The notes under the pieces: model-generated
Databases searched by the model: none
Seen by the model: the letters and a program-made list of their open reading frames with translations, nothing else
Told to the model about the DNA's origin: nothing
Position numbers and translations under genes: made by a program
Source: Leucocoprinus leucothites
Taxonomy: Eukaryota > Basidiomycota > Agaricomycetes > Agaricales > Agaricaceae
NCBI GenBank assembly: GCA_013368445.1
Contig: JAACJO010000004.1
Span: 2,542,001-2,606,000, forward strand
Direction of reading: 5' to 3'
DNA: 64,000 nt
Shown here: one piece after another, positions 27,290 through 38,363 of the stretch
How the letters are laid out: each line of letters begins with the position of its first letter
Position numbering within the stretch: the first letter of the stretch is position 1

Positions 27290-27299
27290 CACAGGACCA

Positions 27300-28400
27300 T
27301 TGAAAATCTGGAAGAAAATCCAGTAGCTGAGATGTTGGATTCTTGGCTCTGATAAATGAAAGGACAGGAATGCTCAAAGATATAATTTTCTTGCTAATTG
27401 CAGATTCTGTAGTACTGATTATTTAATACTTAGAAAAGAGATATTTTTGAGAACATACTGTTGAAACAGTAATTGCTGCTACATAGCATAGTGCACAGTG
27501 ACTGAGCAAGCTATGACACACTCACTTCATAAGAACACTGGTTCTGTCAGTTGTAACAGTGAGTAATCAGTGTAGAATGGTAGCTGGGTAAAGTTGTGTA
27601 GAATGTCAAGTTCGAGTGATGCAATGATGATGATAGTTGTTTAGTTGTACACAATATAATTGGTAAAACTTATTCTACCACTGAATTCTAGTCTGTATTT
27701 TATACATTTCTACAATATCTACTGAGTCATAGAATATATCACATACTATCAACTCATAAGGTGGTATCATAATCATTCTAACTGTGTCTGAGTTGTTCTG
27801 ACTCATTACTAGTCATACATGTTATCCTGACTCATGAATGGCTTTGGTCTAAAGTCATTCTGACTAACTATTACTCTACAGATATTATATTCAGTCATAC
27901 TACATATCATGGAATATAGTAAGACATAATGATCAGATCATAACTATAAGTACTGATCTGTGATAGAATCAATCCTAGAATAGTCTGAGAGCAATTGTTG
28001 GAAAGGTTCTCATGCTCACTAAGGGCAAGCCTGTAGGGCACTTCATTAGAGTGTCTAGTACTTTTGCAACACATACCTGATGGGCAGAGAAGCAATCTTC
28101 CCACCTCTCCTATTGTTCTTCCATCACATCTGATAAGGGGAGACTTCACTCCAGAAGCAGCAAGTAAAAACAGCATAAAAAAAGAACCTAGTATTATTAT
28201 TAGAGTGCTATTTTTCAGAGAGAAAATAAGCTTTATCTGTCCTACAGAGAATTGATGCATAAGTCCCATCTCTGAGAAAATTCTCAAGACTGCACTTGGT
28301 AACACTTGGGTTGTTGGAGGTAAGCTGGCCAATATAGTCCACATGTATGGAGTTGTCTAAGATACTCTTGAGTCCTCTATCACATCATAGTTAATTTATG
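27300..28400. other. CpG-poor island DNA, transposon-like, nothing recognised
   Basis: AT-rich sequence with many tgactcat-like words near 27720-27840, resembling retrotransposon flank. A 145-codon minus frame (27907-28344) with a hydrophobic centre is open, but I do not recognise it and cannot link it to other exons. Confidence 0.35.
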
Positions 28401-28407
28401 AAAGACA

Positions 28408-29145
28408 TCACCTATAAAACTCTAAAGCAAACAATAGACAGTGTAAAAAATAGCAAAATTGCACATAAGCTTCTTCCTGAGCTGAATTTTGACACCAGGC
28501 AACCAAAAGATCAATTGTGTGGGTTTTACTGCCCAATGTAGAAGGGTTGTTGAGATGGGATAAGTCAGGTTCTAGAACCTGATGTAAAAGGCCTTGAATA
28601 CTACTATTGCTGTTGATAGATAAACAATAGATGAAATCATCACAAGAGTGGATAAGATAGAGAAGGACAAGTTGACCATCAGAATGAATTTCATGTGGCT
28701 CTGGAATTGTGTTGCTCAGCTGTGGTGATACAACTCTAGCAGATGGAGTTTCTAGCAGTAATGAGGAAGGCACAAGAGGAGTTGGAGAAGGGCTGGGAGG
28801 ATCTCTTCTGGTTGGCCTGGTAGTGAGGGTAGATGTATGGCCTGCTAAAGATAAAGACTCAACTGCAGTGGTGGCTGCTGATAAAGGGGTATTGGTGGAT
28901 TCCTCACCAATACTCTGAGGGTTCTCCAGACAATCTTGTCCATTGGCCTTCTCCTCAACATCTTCCTCCTCAACTTTCTCATCACCTGAAGAGGCATCTT
29001 CCTCCTCATTCTCCCAGGTCTCTTCAACATAGAGAGCTTGAGTTAGCTTTTGCTTTCCTGACTCAGAAACCTTTTGATATTTGGCCCCTCTCCAACACTT
29101 ACAGAGCCCCACCCTTCTTCTTTGGGCTCTCTGAACAGGGTTCAC
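28408..29145 (-). CDS. Hypothetical 245-residue acidic, low-complexity protein fragment in the transposon island
   Basis: A 245-codon open frame stands out in a region where most frames are closed. It begins NPVQRAQRRRVGLCKCWRGA and has an acidic run EETWENEEEDASSGDEKVEE. A Ser/Thr/Pro-rich middle follows, then a hydrophobic end with AYVQFCYFLHCLLFALEF. A further minus-strand frame at 29142-29363 overlaps its start in another phase and could be an upstream exon. I do not recognise a family. Given the surroundings it is probably a transposon-borne or decayed host gene. The start codon is uncertain. Confidence 0.35.
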   Translation of the reverse strand: MNPVQRAQRRRVGLCKCWRGAKYQKVSESGKQKLTQALYVEETWENEEEDASSGDEKVEEEDVEEKANGQDCLENPQSIGEESTNTPLSAATTAVESLSLAGHTSTLTTRPTRRDPPSPSPTPLVPSSLLLETPSARVVSPQLSNTIPEPHEIHSDGQLVLLYLIHSCDDFIYCLSINSNSSIQGLLHQVLEPDLSHLNNPSTLGSKTHTIDLLVAWCQNSAQEEAYVQFCYFLHCLLFALEFYR

Positions 29146-29399
29146 ATCCTGTCCACCAGGAATAGTCTGGTAGTCATGAAATTCAGTCTGAGTCTATTGA
29201 TAGCTAGATGAGATATTTTTACATTTCTAGAGGAATAACTTACACTCCTCTGGAATAAAGCATCAACATTTCTCCAGATGTTAACAAGTGGAGAGGATGA
29301 GAGCTGGGTTGAAGAAAGAATTTTGTGCAGGGCATGAAGTTCAGGTTGGGTTAGAGTAAGCAAGTATTCTACATCTGAGGGCGTTTCAGACTCTCAAAC

Positions 29400-31036
29400 A
29401 TGATTAAAGGTGCTTTAGCATACTAGGAGAGTCCCTAGCTGTCTCCTTGCTAAGTATAGGTCTCATGATGTAAGTGGAGAGGAATCTGGCTTATCAAGAT
29501 GGTGGATGATGAAAGAGAGAGGTGGCAGAGTTTGATTCCAATACTTGCTCTGTGACAATCATCATCACAGTATTGTTCCATAGCTATGTCTTAGATCAAC
29601 TGATACATCACACATGATAACTGTCTATGCTTGTAGTACTGAAAGTCAGGTGTATTACTGGCTCCAGCAGACAGTGGTTTATGAAATTGGTAAAGGAGAT
29701 GAATCTTGATAATGATTTAGCAAATTGGGTACTGTTGGAATTATATTAGCTACTATATTCAGGCAATCAAAGAAATGCCCCTGTCTCCATTCTTGTTCCA
29801 TAGTATAACTTATTGTCATTCTATTATTTAAATACAGTAGAGTAAAACATGTATTCCTTGCTACTTTGCTCCTAAATACACCTGCTTTTTCATCCTCTCA
29901 CAGGTACATGGTGCAATATATACATCAACAGAAACATATTTTTAATATGGTTCTAATGCTGGTATAATTGCTAAATTCTGCTGAGGACTCATTGAGAAAA
30001 TCTAAAATCATTGGCAGAGCTATCTCTGATCAACATAGAAATAGGTGCCTACAACCATTGAAGAGGCAGTAATGTAGGTAGTGGACTAAAAGTGAAATTT
30101 ATATATAACACCACACCACACACAACCACTCAACTACATTGCTAATATGCTTCACAAGTTCATGGGGGAGTATTACACAAGAGGAGAACGTCCTCAATAG
30201 AAGAACCAATGGGATGACACAAGAGATATTGAAAGATTGGGGTCGAGACGAGAAGAGAATAGGGTTAATATGAGGAAAGTTTCATAGCTACTGACAAGAC
30301 AATGCTGCTCGAGAATAACTAGTTGATCCAACAGTGTTGCGATCTGCCTTCTATAGGTCCTTAAGAATGAAATGCTTGGATATTGCGATGTATGAGCTCA
30401 CTACTCAACATCTGTATCTGATAGCTCTATAGAATACACCCAAATTGTACCCAACAGGTTCTGTGACTGTTGATATGTAGCCGATGCACTCAATAGTGAT
30501 CTTTGTGATCAAACTTCACTCCCAACGTATAGGAATCTTGTAGAATAAGCTCAATTATATTGCTTTTGACTTGCTACTGGTCAAAGACTGAAGAGAAGAC
30601 CACTTAATTGCATTCAAGAACATTAGATTATCACTTTACACGACCTTCTAAGTGTAGCTACAGTAGGTGGGGTTCCCTTGCTGCACCATACACTTGCGAG
30701 GCCCTTTTATATTGTTAGGAATGTCTAGAAAAGGAATACAACTCGGTAACTACAAGCATCTAACCTGAATACATTGTCCAATAGGAGAAATAGAGGATTG
30801 TCTGTTCACATGCTCTAGATAGGGATCTTGTGCCTGGTATGATTATGATGAAGTCATTGCTACAGTGTTTCTTCAGTCGTGTATTGTCCTGCTGGACTGC
30901 CACTGCATTGCCACAGCTTATTATCACATGCTCTATAGGCTTATGGGGTCTGGTGACTGCCTCAACAATTCTCCAGAGTGATCACTATGTTGTGCTGACA
31001 GATACTGACAGAGTAATCCTCAGAAGGGTTAATCGC
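29400..31036. other. Island DNA with a CpG-retaining patch at about 30.18-30.75 kb, possible copia-like LTR boundary
   Basis: No gene is recognised. Near 30160 a purine tract reading catgggggag is followed by tattacacaagagg, like a polypurine tract and the start of a 3' LTR of a copia element. From about 30.18 to 30.75 kb CG dinucleotides are frequent (for example ggtcgagacgag), unlike the DNA on either side. I could not fix the right end of an element, so no mobile element is called. Confidence 0.3.
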
Positions 31037-31038
31037 TA

Positions 31039-31253
31039 CAGTGGCTCAAAAAACTGTCCCAATGTTTTCGCATTTTGGACATATTTGCTAATACCAGGGC
31101 AGATATATGGCCTAGCATCCTGAAAATATTCACACAGGTACCTTGACATATTGGGAGCATATATTCCCATGATCACATGACCTTGTCCATCAATGAATTA
31201 GTAATGAATTATTAAAAATATCTACTCATTGGGACAGTTTTTTGACCCCCTGT
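31039..31253 (+). repeat. Left terminal inverted repeat of the Tc1/mariner element
   Basis: 215 bp, near-perfect reverse complement of 32417-32631; the only mismatch I see is in the last ten bases (gaccccctgt versus gaccctctgt). Its outer end begins CAGTGGCTCAAAAAACTG and its inner end carries the inverted form cattgggacagttttttga. Confidence 0.9.
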
Positions 31254-31448
31254 CAGCCTCCCAGTATCTATCTTGTAACATGCCAGGGGAGCATCAGGGC
31301 AGGTGTGGGAGTAGTAAACAAGATCATGTGACCTTGGTTGACATGTTGAGATGGCTACAACTGTCTTTCTTCCTGCCACTACATCATGAAAGCTATCTCC
31401 TCTACCTAATACTCCCAAGTCACTTCTCTTCTCAAAGATGGCTATTCC

Positions 31449-32405
31449 TTGTGCCATATTGAACATAAAACTAGTCTAGGCAAGTCTACTGTTGGGAGGA
31501 TCAATAAAGAAGTTGATGGGGACAAGGAAAACAACAAGGGAGGACGTCCTTCCAAGCTTTCTCCTCATGATAAAAAAGCAATAATTCACCAAATAACCTC
31601 TGGAAAGCTAGATAATGCTGTCCAGGCTACAAATTTCATTAACTCTACTCTGTCTGACCCTGTCACACCCCAAACTGTCAGAAATACCCTTCAGGATAAT
31701 GGATTTTGCTCTGTAACCAAGATCAAATGACCTCTACTCAAAAAGCAACATTGTGAGGAATGCCTTGACTCTGCACATGAACATAGGAATTGGACAGTGG
31801 AGGACTGGAAGAGGGTGTTGTGGACAGATGAAACAAAGATCAACAGGATTGGGTCAGATGGAAAGGTGTATACCTGGAAGGAGAGGGGGGAGCCACTGTC
31901 AGATAGGACCACTCTCTCTACTGTCAAACATGGAGGAGGTGGTAACATGATGGTGTGGGGGTGTATGGGGTGGAATGGGGTAGGAAAGCTGATTGAGGTT
32001 CAAGGGAATATGGATGCAGTGAAATACTGCGAGATTTTGGACAATGGGGTGGTGGAAAGCTTTGAAAAGTTGGAGATGGAGGAGGAGGAGAGGATATTCC
32101 AGCAGGATAATGACCCAAAACACACCTCAAAACTGGGACAACAATGGTTTGTGGACAACAATATTCAAGTTCTATCATGCCCTGCACAATCCCCTGACCT
32201 AAATCCCATTGAACACCTCTGGACCTACCTGAAGGACCAGCTGAAGGCATATGAAAGACCACCTAAGGGAGTATTTGAATTGTGGGAGAGGCTAGTAGAG
32301 GAGTGGAATAAGATTCCAGCAGAAAGGTGCCAAAGGCTGATAGAAACCATGCCCAGAAGGATTGAGGCAGTTGTCAGGGCAAGAGGAGGTCATACAAAGT
32401 ATTGA
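31449..32405 (+). pseudogene. Tc1/mariner transposase (DD34E) with one in-frame TGA
   Basis: The frame reads an N-terminal helix-turn-helix segment, DGYSLCHIEHK then TSLGKSTVGRI, and continues through GRPSKLSPHDKKAII. After KIK-stop-PLLKK it continues in the same frame to WTDETKIN (first catalytic Asp), HGGGGNMMVWGCM, QQDNDPKHTS (second Asp) and PDLNPIEHLW (Glu). Thirty-four residues separate the last two catalytic positions. The single stop at 31728-31730 is TGA where related transposases have arginine, as expected from CGA. Otherwise the catalytic triad is complete. The true start is unclear: readable sequence begins around 31410 without a good ATG, so the N-terminus may be lost too. Tc1 transposases cut and paste the element at TA sites. 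Confidence 0.85.
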
Positions 32406-32416
32406 GTAGGTAGATA

Positions 32417-32631
32417 ACAGAGGGTCAAAAAACTGTCCCAATGAGTAGATATTTTTAATAATTCATTACTAATTCATTGATGGACAAGGTCATGTGATCA
32501 TGGGAATATATGCTCCCAATATGTCAAGGTACCTGTGTGAATATTTTCAGGATGCTAGGCCATATATCTGCCCTGGTATTAGCAAATATGTCCAAAATGC
32601 GAAAACATTGGGACAGTTTTTTGAGCCACTG
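32417..32631 (-). repeat. Right terminal inverted repeat of the Tc1/mariner element
   Basis: 215 bp, reverse complement of 31039-31253, starting right after the transposase stop codon (about 11 bp away) and ending GAGCCACTG before the TA duplication. Confidence 0.9.
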
Positions 32632-32633
32632 TA

Positions 32634-34030
32634 TCCTTGAGCCAGATTCCTGTCTTGTTGGTTCAGCCACCTTACAAAATGGTCACTACTGCAATCTTGA
32701 GGCTTTTAAGCTTTTGGTACAGGCAATGCCTGACCAACTGATCACTTTTCAGAAATCATGGTCACATACTCAGGTTCAGCAAAAGCTCAAGTTGCTATTT
32801 CCTGAAGCATTTCACTGGCTGCATGACCATCCTCCTTGCATCTCAGCCACTTTATCATCTTCCTCCACCCTCCCCCCTTCTTGACACCTTATCTGCAAGG
32901 AGCATTCCTTGTCTGTTGACAATGCAAAGTATCCAAATGGGCAAGATATATTTCAAGTCTCGTAGAGGAGCTGTATGAAGGAGACCAACATTGATGTCAT
33001 CATTGGTAATGTGCATTTATTCCGAATTATTGGATGCAACAACTGATATGTATGATAAGCCTTTACCTCTGGAATAACAGATTATGCAATACAGGGCTGG
33101 ATGGGTGGTAGGGGAGAGTCTGGTCCTGAGATTGGGTCACTGTCTAGCTCTGACAGTGAAGAACCTTTAGTCACTCTCTTGAGTAAAGGTAAATCTGTAG
33201 CATGCACTCAACAATCTGTTGGTGACAGCAAAGAGTGTGATGGGCACCATGGTGAGACTGATAGTGATGGTGAAGAAGATATCAATGAGAATAATAACAT
33301 CAATAGTGGAGAGAAGCACAAGAGGAAGGCAAATCAAAGGTGTGCGTTCTTTGTTTTCTCAGGGGTTTTTATGTTTGTGGACTCATGAAATTGATATCTA
33401 GCCTCATCCAGAGGGGTCACAAGAATTAATTATGCAGAACCTGCTTCTGATAGTGGTAAGTGCTCCTCATATATCAAGTCACTTGTCAGTTAATATTTTC
33501 AATAGAGATTGAGATAGTGGGTGGCTTGGACAGTGAATTTGATAGACATGTTATAAGGGAAGCTACACCAGTTGAGGACAATAATGAAGAGAAGATCTCC
33601 CAGGTTCTCAATACATCTCTCATCTTGGATAACACTTCCATTTTCTCACCTGTTGCAGAGAACAAGTGGTGGAACTCAAAGCATACATTCAACTTCAGAA
33701 TCTGAGGGCCTGTCAATTTTATGCTCTTGTTATGTATGTATATGGCTTCCTTCTCATATCCAGAGTCATTTTTAATCACTTTTTAATCTTGATTTTGGAC
33801 TTGGTTTGTATAGTCTAGTGTGCATTTGAATCCTTTAATCATCTAATTAGATACCCTGTTCTCTTTGATGGACTCCCTATGACTTGACCTCATAGTACCT
33901 AGCTGCTCTTAATAGTGATTTCAGCTTTTTTGCCTCCTATCTATTGTCAGTAGCTGCTCTGAATTCAATTTCCACCCCAGATCCTTGGTATGTACTCAAA
34001 ATACAACTATAACTCCAGATCCTGTGAACC
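32634..34030. other. Island DNA with short unrecognised open stretches
   Basis: Directly right of the Tc1 element a plus-strand frame reads LEPDSCLVGSATLQNG and later EAFHWLHDHPP (to 32884). Further open pieces at 33101-33388 (acidic, SSSDSEEPLV, DSDGEEDINENNN) and 33460-33705 follow on the same strand. They look like exons of one unrecognised, possibly Tc1-interrupted gene, but I could not establish junctions. Confidence 0.3.
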
Positions 34031-34036
34031 AACACT

Positions 34037-34105
34037 GGGCACCTTGACATTGGGTGCCTTGACATTGGGTGCCTTGACACTGGGTGCCTTGACATTGGGT
34101 ACCTC
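34037..34105. repeat. 15-bp tandem repeat, about 4.5 units
   Basis: The unit gggtgccttgacatt occurs four times with single changes (gggcacc..., ...gacact) and then decays to gggtacctcaa. Confidence 0.9.
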
Positions 34106-34322
34106 AACCCAAAACACTCTGAGTGTTATCTGAATGGCAAACATGGTAGAGTTTATGTGCAGCCATACTATTCAAGTATGCAGAGCAATCAAAGTCTACA
34201 TGGGTACAATCTACTTCAAACCAGTTTATTCTTGTTTGAGTCTGTGCTACTGTGCCTCTGAGTCTGCACTCAAAACATGAAGTCTGCATGCATAAGATGC
34301 AAGTCTGCATGGGATAGCATAA

Positions 34323-35595
34323 TTATTGGGCCATTGGCTGAGTATAGGGGGGTGGGCTGTCAAGCATGACACTGACATTAGTGCTAGTAATGTTAGCAGT
34401 TGGGTTGAGGGTGACAGTTCCTGTTGCAATTTGAAGGCAAGGGTCACATATCAGAAGGGTAGCAAGGGGGGAGCATACAGCATTTTTGTTATTGAAAGAG
34501 ATAAAGGAATTTGGATTGTAGACTGTTGTTAAATTGCTGAGGTCTATCCAAGTGTCTGTGCTGTTTGGTCTGAGCTGGATAGTCTGATTGCCACCCAGAA
34601 AGAGATAAACTGAGATCCCTGACATAGACCTGCTTTGTGGACTAAGCTGAAGAATGCTTGAACTGGCTATTTTTTTCTGACATGTTAGCTCCACAGCATC
34701 TTCTCATAAATCATATTGGACTCACTGGTAGCATTCTCGGCACCCTCAAAATTCAAGTCAGCTACATAGCTGCCTGACCATTTGTCATTCCCCACTGTCA
34801 CCATATTGCCAACAATAGAACCAGGCAATTGCCAACAACAGTTGTAATGGAACAAAGTGACATCAGAAGTATATGTGACTTGCTTAGCCCTATTGAGGGT
34901 TTCAACAGGGAGAGGAATAAGCCAGTTTGGTGACAGGACATATCTCCAAGGCACCCTGAGTAGCTGCTCTGGCCTCACAATCATGTTTACTTCTGCAAGA
35001 TGAGTGTGAAAAATAGGATTGTTGAGATTGGTGGAATTAGGGATGAGGGTCTGAGTGTTAATGAGACCAATTTCCAATCACATTGAAATTTCAATGCCCT
35101 CAATTACTGTGATGGCTGAAGGACTGGTCATGCCCATCAGGAGCAGACCCAGGAATATGATGAAGCCAGCTCTGTATGTCTTTGTGGCCCAGTGTTCAAA
35201 GAAGTAGATGGTGTGGTCAAAAATACCACCAGTGACTTTAGCAACCTTATCTGTCCTCACTTTCTCAACTCTGCAAGCATCCATTCCTTGCTACAAGCTT
35301 CATAGCTTATCTCAGTAATGCATACAATAGCAATGGCATGCCAAAAGTTGAATAATGAGATAAAACTGCTTTTAAGTATTGTGAGTTGGATGTAGTGGAT
35401 GAGGTAGAAATCCAGGAGGGCATAAGGATGACTGCAACAATACCACCCCAATGCAGTGAAGGCACCCTCCAGGGTAAGGAAGAGGGTGTAGTGTCTCATG
35501 TGAGAGGCATGGGATGACTTGTGGTGGCTTTGCCTCTGCAAACTGTCAGGCTTGCCAGTGTCATGAGATATTTGATGAGGGTAAGTTTCTGCCAT
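34323..35595 (-). pseudogene. Decayed multi-exon membrane-protein gene
   Basis: Four consecutive minus-strand open pieces form one broken gene. 35595-35257 has hydrophobic stretches (FLTLEGAFTALGWYCCSH, SLFNFWHAIAIVCITEI). 35284-35081 has WATKTYRAGFIIFLGLLL and ends SPSAITVIEGIEISM. After a TGA at 35078-35080 the same frame continues with LEIGLINTQTLIPNSTN and WRYVLSPNWLIPLP to 34685. A last piece, 34694-34323, holds VSVMLDSPPPYTQPMA. Sequons (NST, NAT, NIT, NVS) are frequent, fitting a membrane protein with a large extracellular part. I recall similar uncharacterised membrane proteins in agarics but cannot name a family. The TGA again sits where CGA (Arg) is plausible. Confidence 0.45.
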
Positions 35596-35599
35596 AGCC

Positions 35600-37340
35600 T
35601 AGGCAGAGCTCAGATGTGGTGTTTGTCAAATTTATAGGCAGTAAGAGAGCACCTCAGGCAATGCACACAAAATATGGGATAACCTTAGTAAGGCTAGAGA
35701 TGAATCAGCATCTACTCCAGCAGAATGTTGTTTAGGACAGGTATCCATTTCTTCCACCTAAAGGTAGGAGTCAGGGTGTTCTTGTACCATTGTGGGTTAC
35801 ATCTACCAGTAGTCCTATTCCAATAAATCAGCACATTGTTGGGTTGGAGATTGCCTTGAACCAACTTGCCAGGAAGCTCATGACAGTGAGACGTTAATGA
35901 CATCTGAGAACCACACAGTCAGGGCAAAGATAGAACCTCTTTAGAGCAGCTCGAGATTGGTTACAAGTGTTGAAAAGACTGACAAAATCAATGAATGGAA
36001 TGCATGACTGTAAGGATAATCCATGAAGTTTAGAGAATGGATGGATGCATAGATAATATCATAGGAAGTTGAGAAGTTGCACCCAGCTCATTCATTGAAG
36101 AAACTTAGAGCCATGCCAGATTTAACACATCGACCAAGAACTGGGAAAATCTAGTGCAATTTCCATCAAATGGGTGGAGATGACATGATGGCAGAGTGGT
36201 TATTTTCCAGAGAAAGGATGCTCTGAGAAGCCGAGAAGCAACCACTCATAACAAGAAAGTTGAAAGTACAATAAATGCTGGCAAAACCCATACACCTGAC
36301 AGGAGCCTTGTGTCTGCTGTATTAGTGTTCTCCACAGAAGATGTAGAGGTTTTCAAAAGGAAATTCATGCATGCTTGAAGCCACATGATTAAGGCTAAGC
36401 TTGGATGCTAGCGCTGAGTGAGGTCTAGTGAGGAGTGTCATATCAGAAATCGCAGCAAGTGTCCACATGATCATGGAGGTTGAGATTTGGAAACATTGAC
36501 TAACCACACCAGTCTTCCTCAATCGTGCTCTGACTGTTGACAGGCACCTCAGAAAATTGATGAAGAAAACGTGATTAACTCACAGCTTCTCAGTGCTATA
36601 CTGTCTCTTTCCACAGTGGGAGGCAGGTGCTCTTTGTTTAGGCCTGGATATGACCTGAAGGATACAATGTGGATGATCAACGAACCTTGGTGCATTGGAT
36701 ATTTTCACTGCTACCACTCAATATAGTTTAGAGTAATGTGAGTTTACTGAACGTTTTCCAGAACACTGGAAGACACCCCAAGCTGTTATGCATGAGGTGC
36801 TGTTGCTATTGCTGATTCGGAAAAAGGTACCAAGTGGATGCCATGAGTACCTAGAGAGAATGTAGGCTGTGAGCCTGCCAGTTTGATTGTTACCCGCCCC
36901 TATCTTGTAGTGGACTGGATTCCATATATACTGGGACGAGCCAGTACCTAACTTGAAACAGAACAGTTCACTGGGGCTTTCAGTGTACATCATTGGTTGT
37001 ATCAGTTCGATGAGCTGAATTGTCAAGTAAAACTTCAGTGCCTCAAATTGCCACTGGAGCTAGATGTGTTATTTGATCATTAGCAGGCATGAGCTACCCA
37101 CCAGCCAGCTGAGATGGCAATCAAGGTCTTAGAGTATATGATACTCATGAGTCGCAGTGAAGGGTCTGAGGGAGATAAGTGGTATACAAAGGCAACAATC
37201 ATATGATCAATAAGGTACTAAATGAAAATATCGATTCCATGTAGCCCACTGTGACTAGAAATGCTGTGAGAGATCGCTCTGGCCAGGAGGTCCCAAAGAT
37301 CATTCTCTCGCTCTTGCTCATCCTAGTTAAAATCCCGAGA
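35600..37340. other. Right shoulder of the island, no supported gene
   Basis: CpG sites become frequent again from about 36.2 kb. Short minus frames at 35712-35903 and 36718-37026 are open but unrecognised and cannot be joined to the membrane-protein pieces. Confidence 0.35.
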
Positions 37341-37345
37341 TTTTA

Positions 37346-37636
37346 GTTCTCACTTGGATTGACGACACGGTTCCCATTTCAGAAACAATCGATGATGCAC
37401 TAACACCAGAGAAAATATTCAATATTGAGAGAAAGAAAAACAACACAAATACACTATCACCAAGTTCAAAATACGACAAAAAAAAGAGAAAACGATAAGA
37501 CCAGAAAAAACAGCAAACACACAGTACTCGGACAAAAAAACATAACGAGCAATCCGTCCAATGCAACAAAGCAGGAGACTAACAACCACGAAGGGGAAAG
37601 GGTAACACTCCAAGAAAAATGTGCAACAACCGAGGA
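37346..37636. repeat. Right copy of the dispersed direct repeat (partner 24021-24285)
   Basis: Same orientation as the left copy and roughly three-quarters identical by eye, richer in CG. It lies in the 3' flank of the DUF1752 gene. Confidence 0.8.
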
Positions 37637-38363
37637 CAGGGAGGAAGGGGAGGTATGTATGACGACCTCATGAACGTGAACGTAAACCGTAACGATTGAA
37701 CATTCGAGAGATATAGCCGACGTGAAAGTTTAGCAAAACAAACACACACATACACACAGAGAAAAAAAAGAGAAAAATGATACATTAGAAAACAATTCGG
37801 CGATAACAAACAAACAGACGAGGAAGAGGGATATACAACCAGTGAAGGTAATACGAAATGAAGAAAGAGAAAAATGAAAACTGAGTGATTAATCATATCA
37901 TACGACGACGACGATGACGGCGATGTGAGTTATTGCGATGGGATGGGATGAGGGAATGAATGTGATGCACAAGATAGGGGATGGTGGGATGTCGATGAAT
38001 TGGATATGGATGGGTGGGTGAGTGGGTGTCGATGAAATGACGGATGACGGATGATGATGCAGGAAGAGGATGGCGTAACCTAAGGTAGTGGAAGAGGAGA
38101 TAGCGACAAAAAAGGGGATAAAATGATACAACGATAGAACCAACATAACCAACCAGAAACATAAAAAAAAAACTAAACAAGAAAAACATTCAAAGTCCAC
38201 AGAAATAAACAGGATTATGCAGCGAGAGGGAGAGAGAAAGGATGTGCACGGAATTATGAAGAGAGCATTGCGAGTATGCATGAAATGCTAATGGGGGGTG
38301 AAATGCAAAAAAAAAAAAAAAAGACAACAGCCACAAATCCATCCATCCTCTCCCCGCACCACC

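Larger units (their letters stand above)
31039..32631 (+). mobile_element. Tc1/mariner element with 215-bp terminal inverted repeats and TA target duplication
   Basis: The element starts CAGTGGCTCAAAAAACTGTC and ends with the reverse complement, flanked by TA on both sides (31037-31038 and 32632-32633). The arms 31039-31253 and 32417-32631 are reverse complements over their full length with almost no mismatch. Each arm also has a second, inward copy of the ...AAAAAACTGTCCCAATG motif in opposite orientation, so each arm alone looks like a small palindromic-ended element. Between the arms lies a transposase with a DD34E core. The arms' identity suggests recent arrival or arm homogenisation. Confidence 0.92.

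Noticed and set aside
24300..36200. RIP (repeat-induced point mutation) as the cause of the island
   Set aside because: The changes are at CpG sites on both strands, not the CpA-biased pattern of ascomycete RIP; methyl-CpG deamination fits better.
24021..37636. The 13-kb direct-repeat pair as the two LTRs of one giant retrotransposon
   Set aside because: The copies lack TG...CA ends and a target duplication, differ at about a quarter of positions, and enclose several unrelated elements in mixed orientation with no gag-pol.
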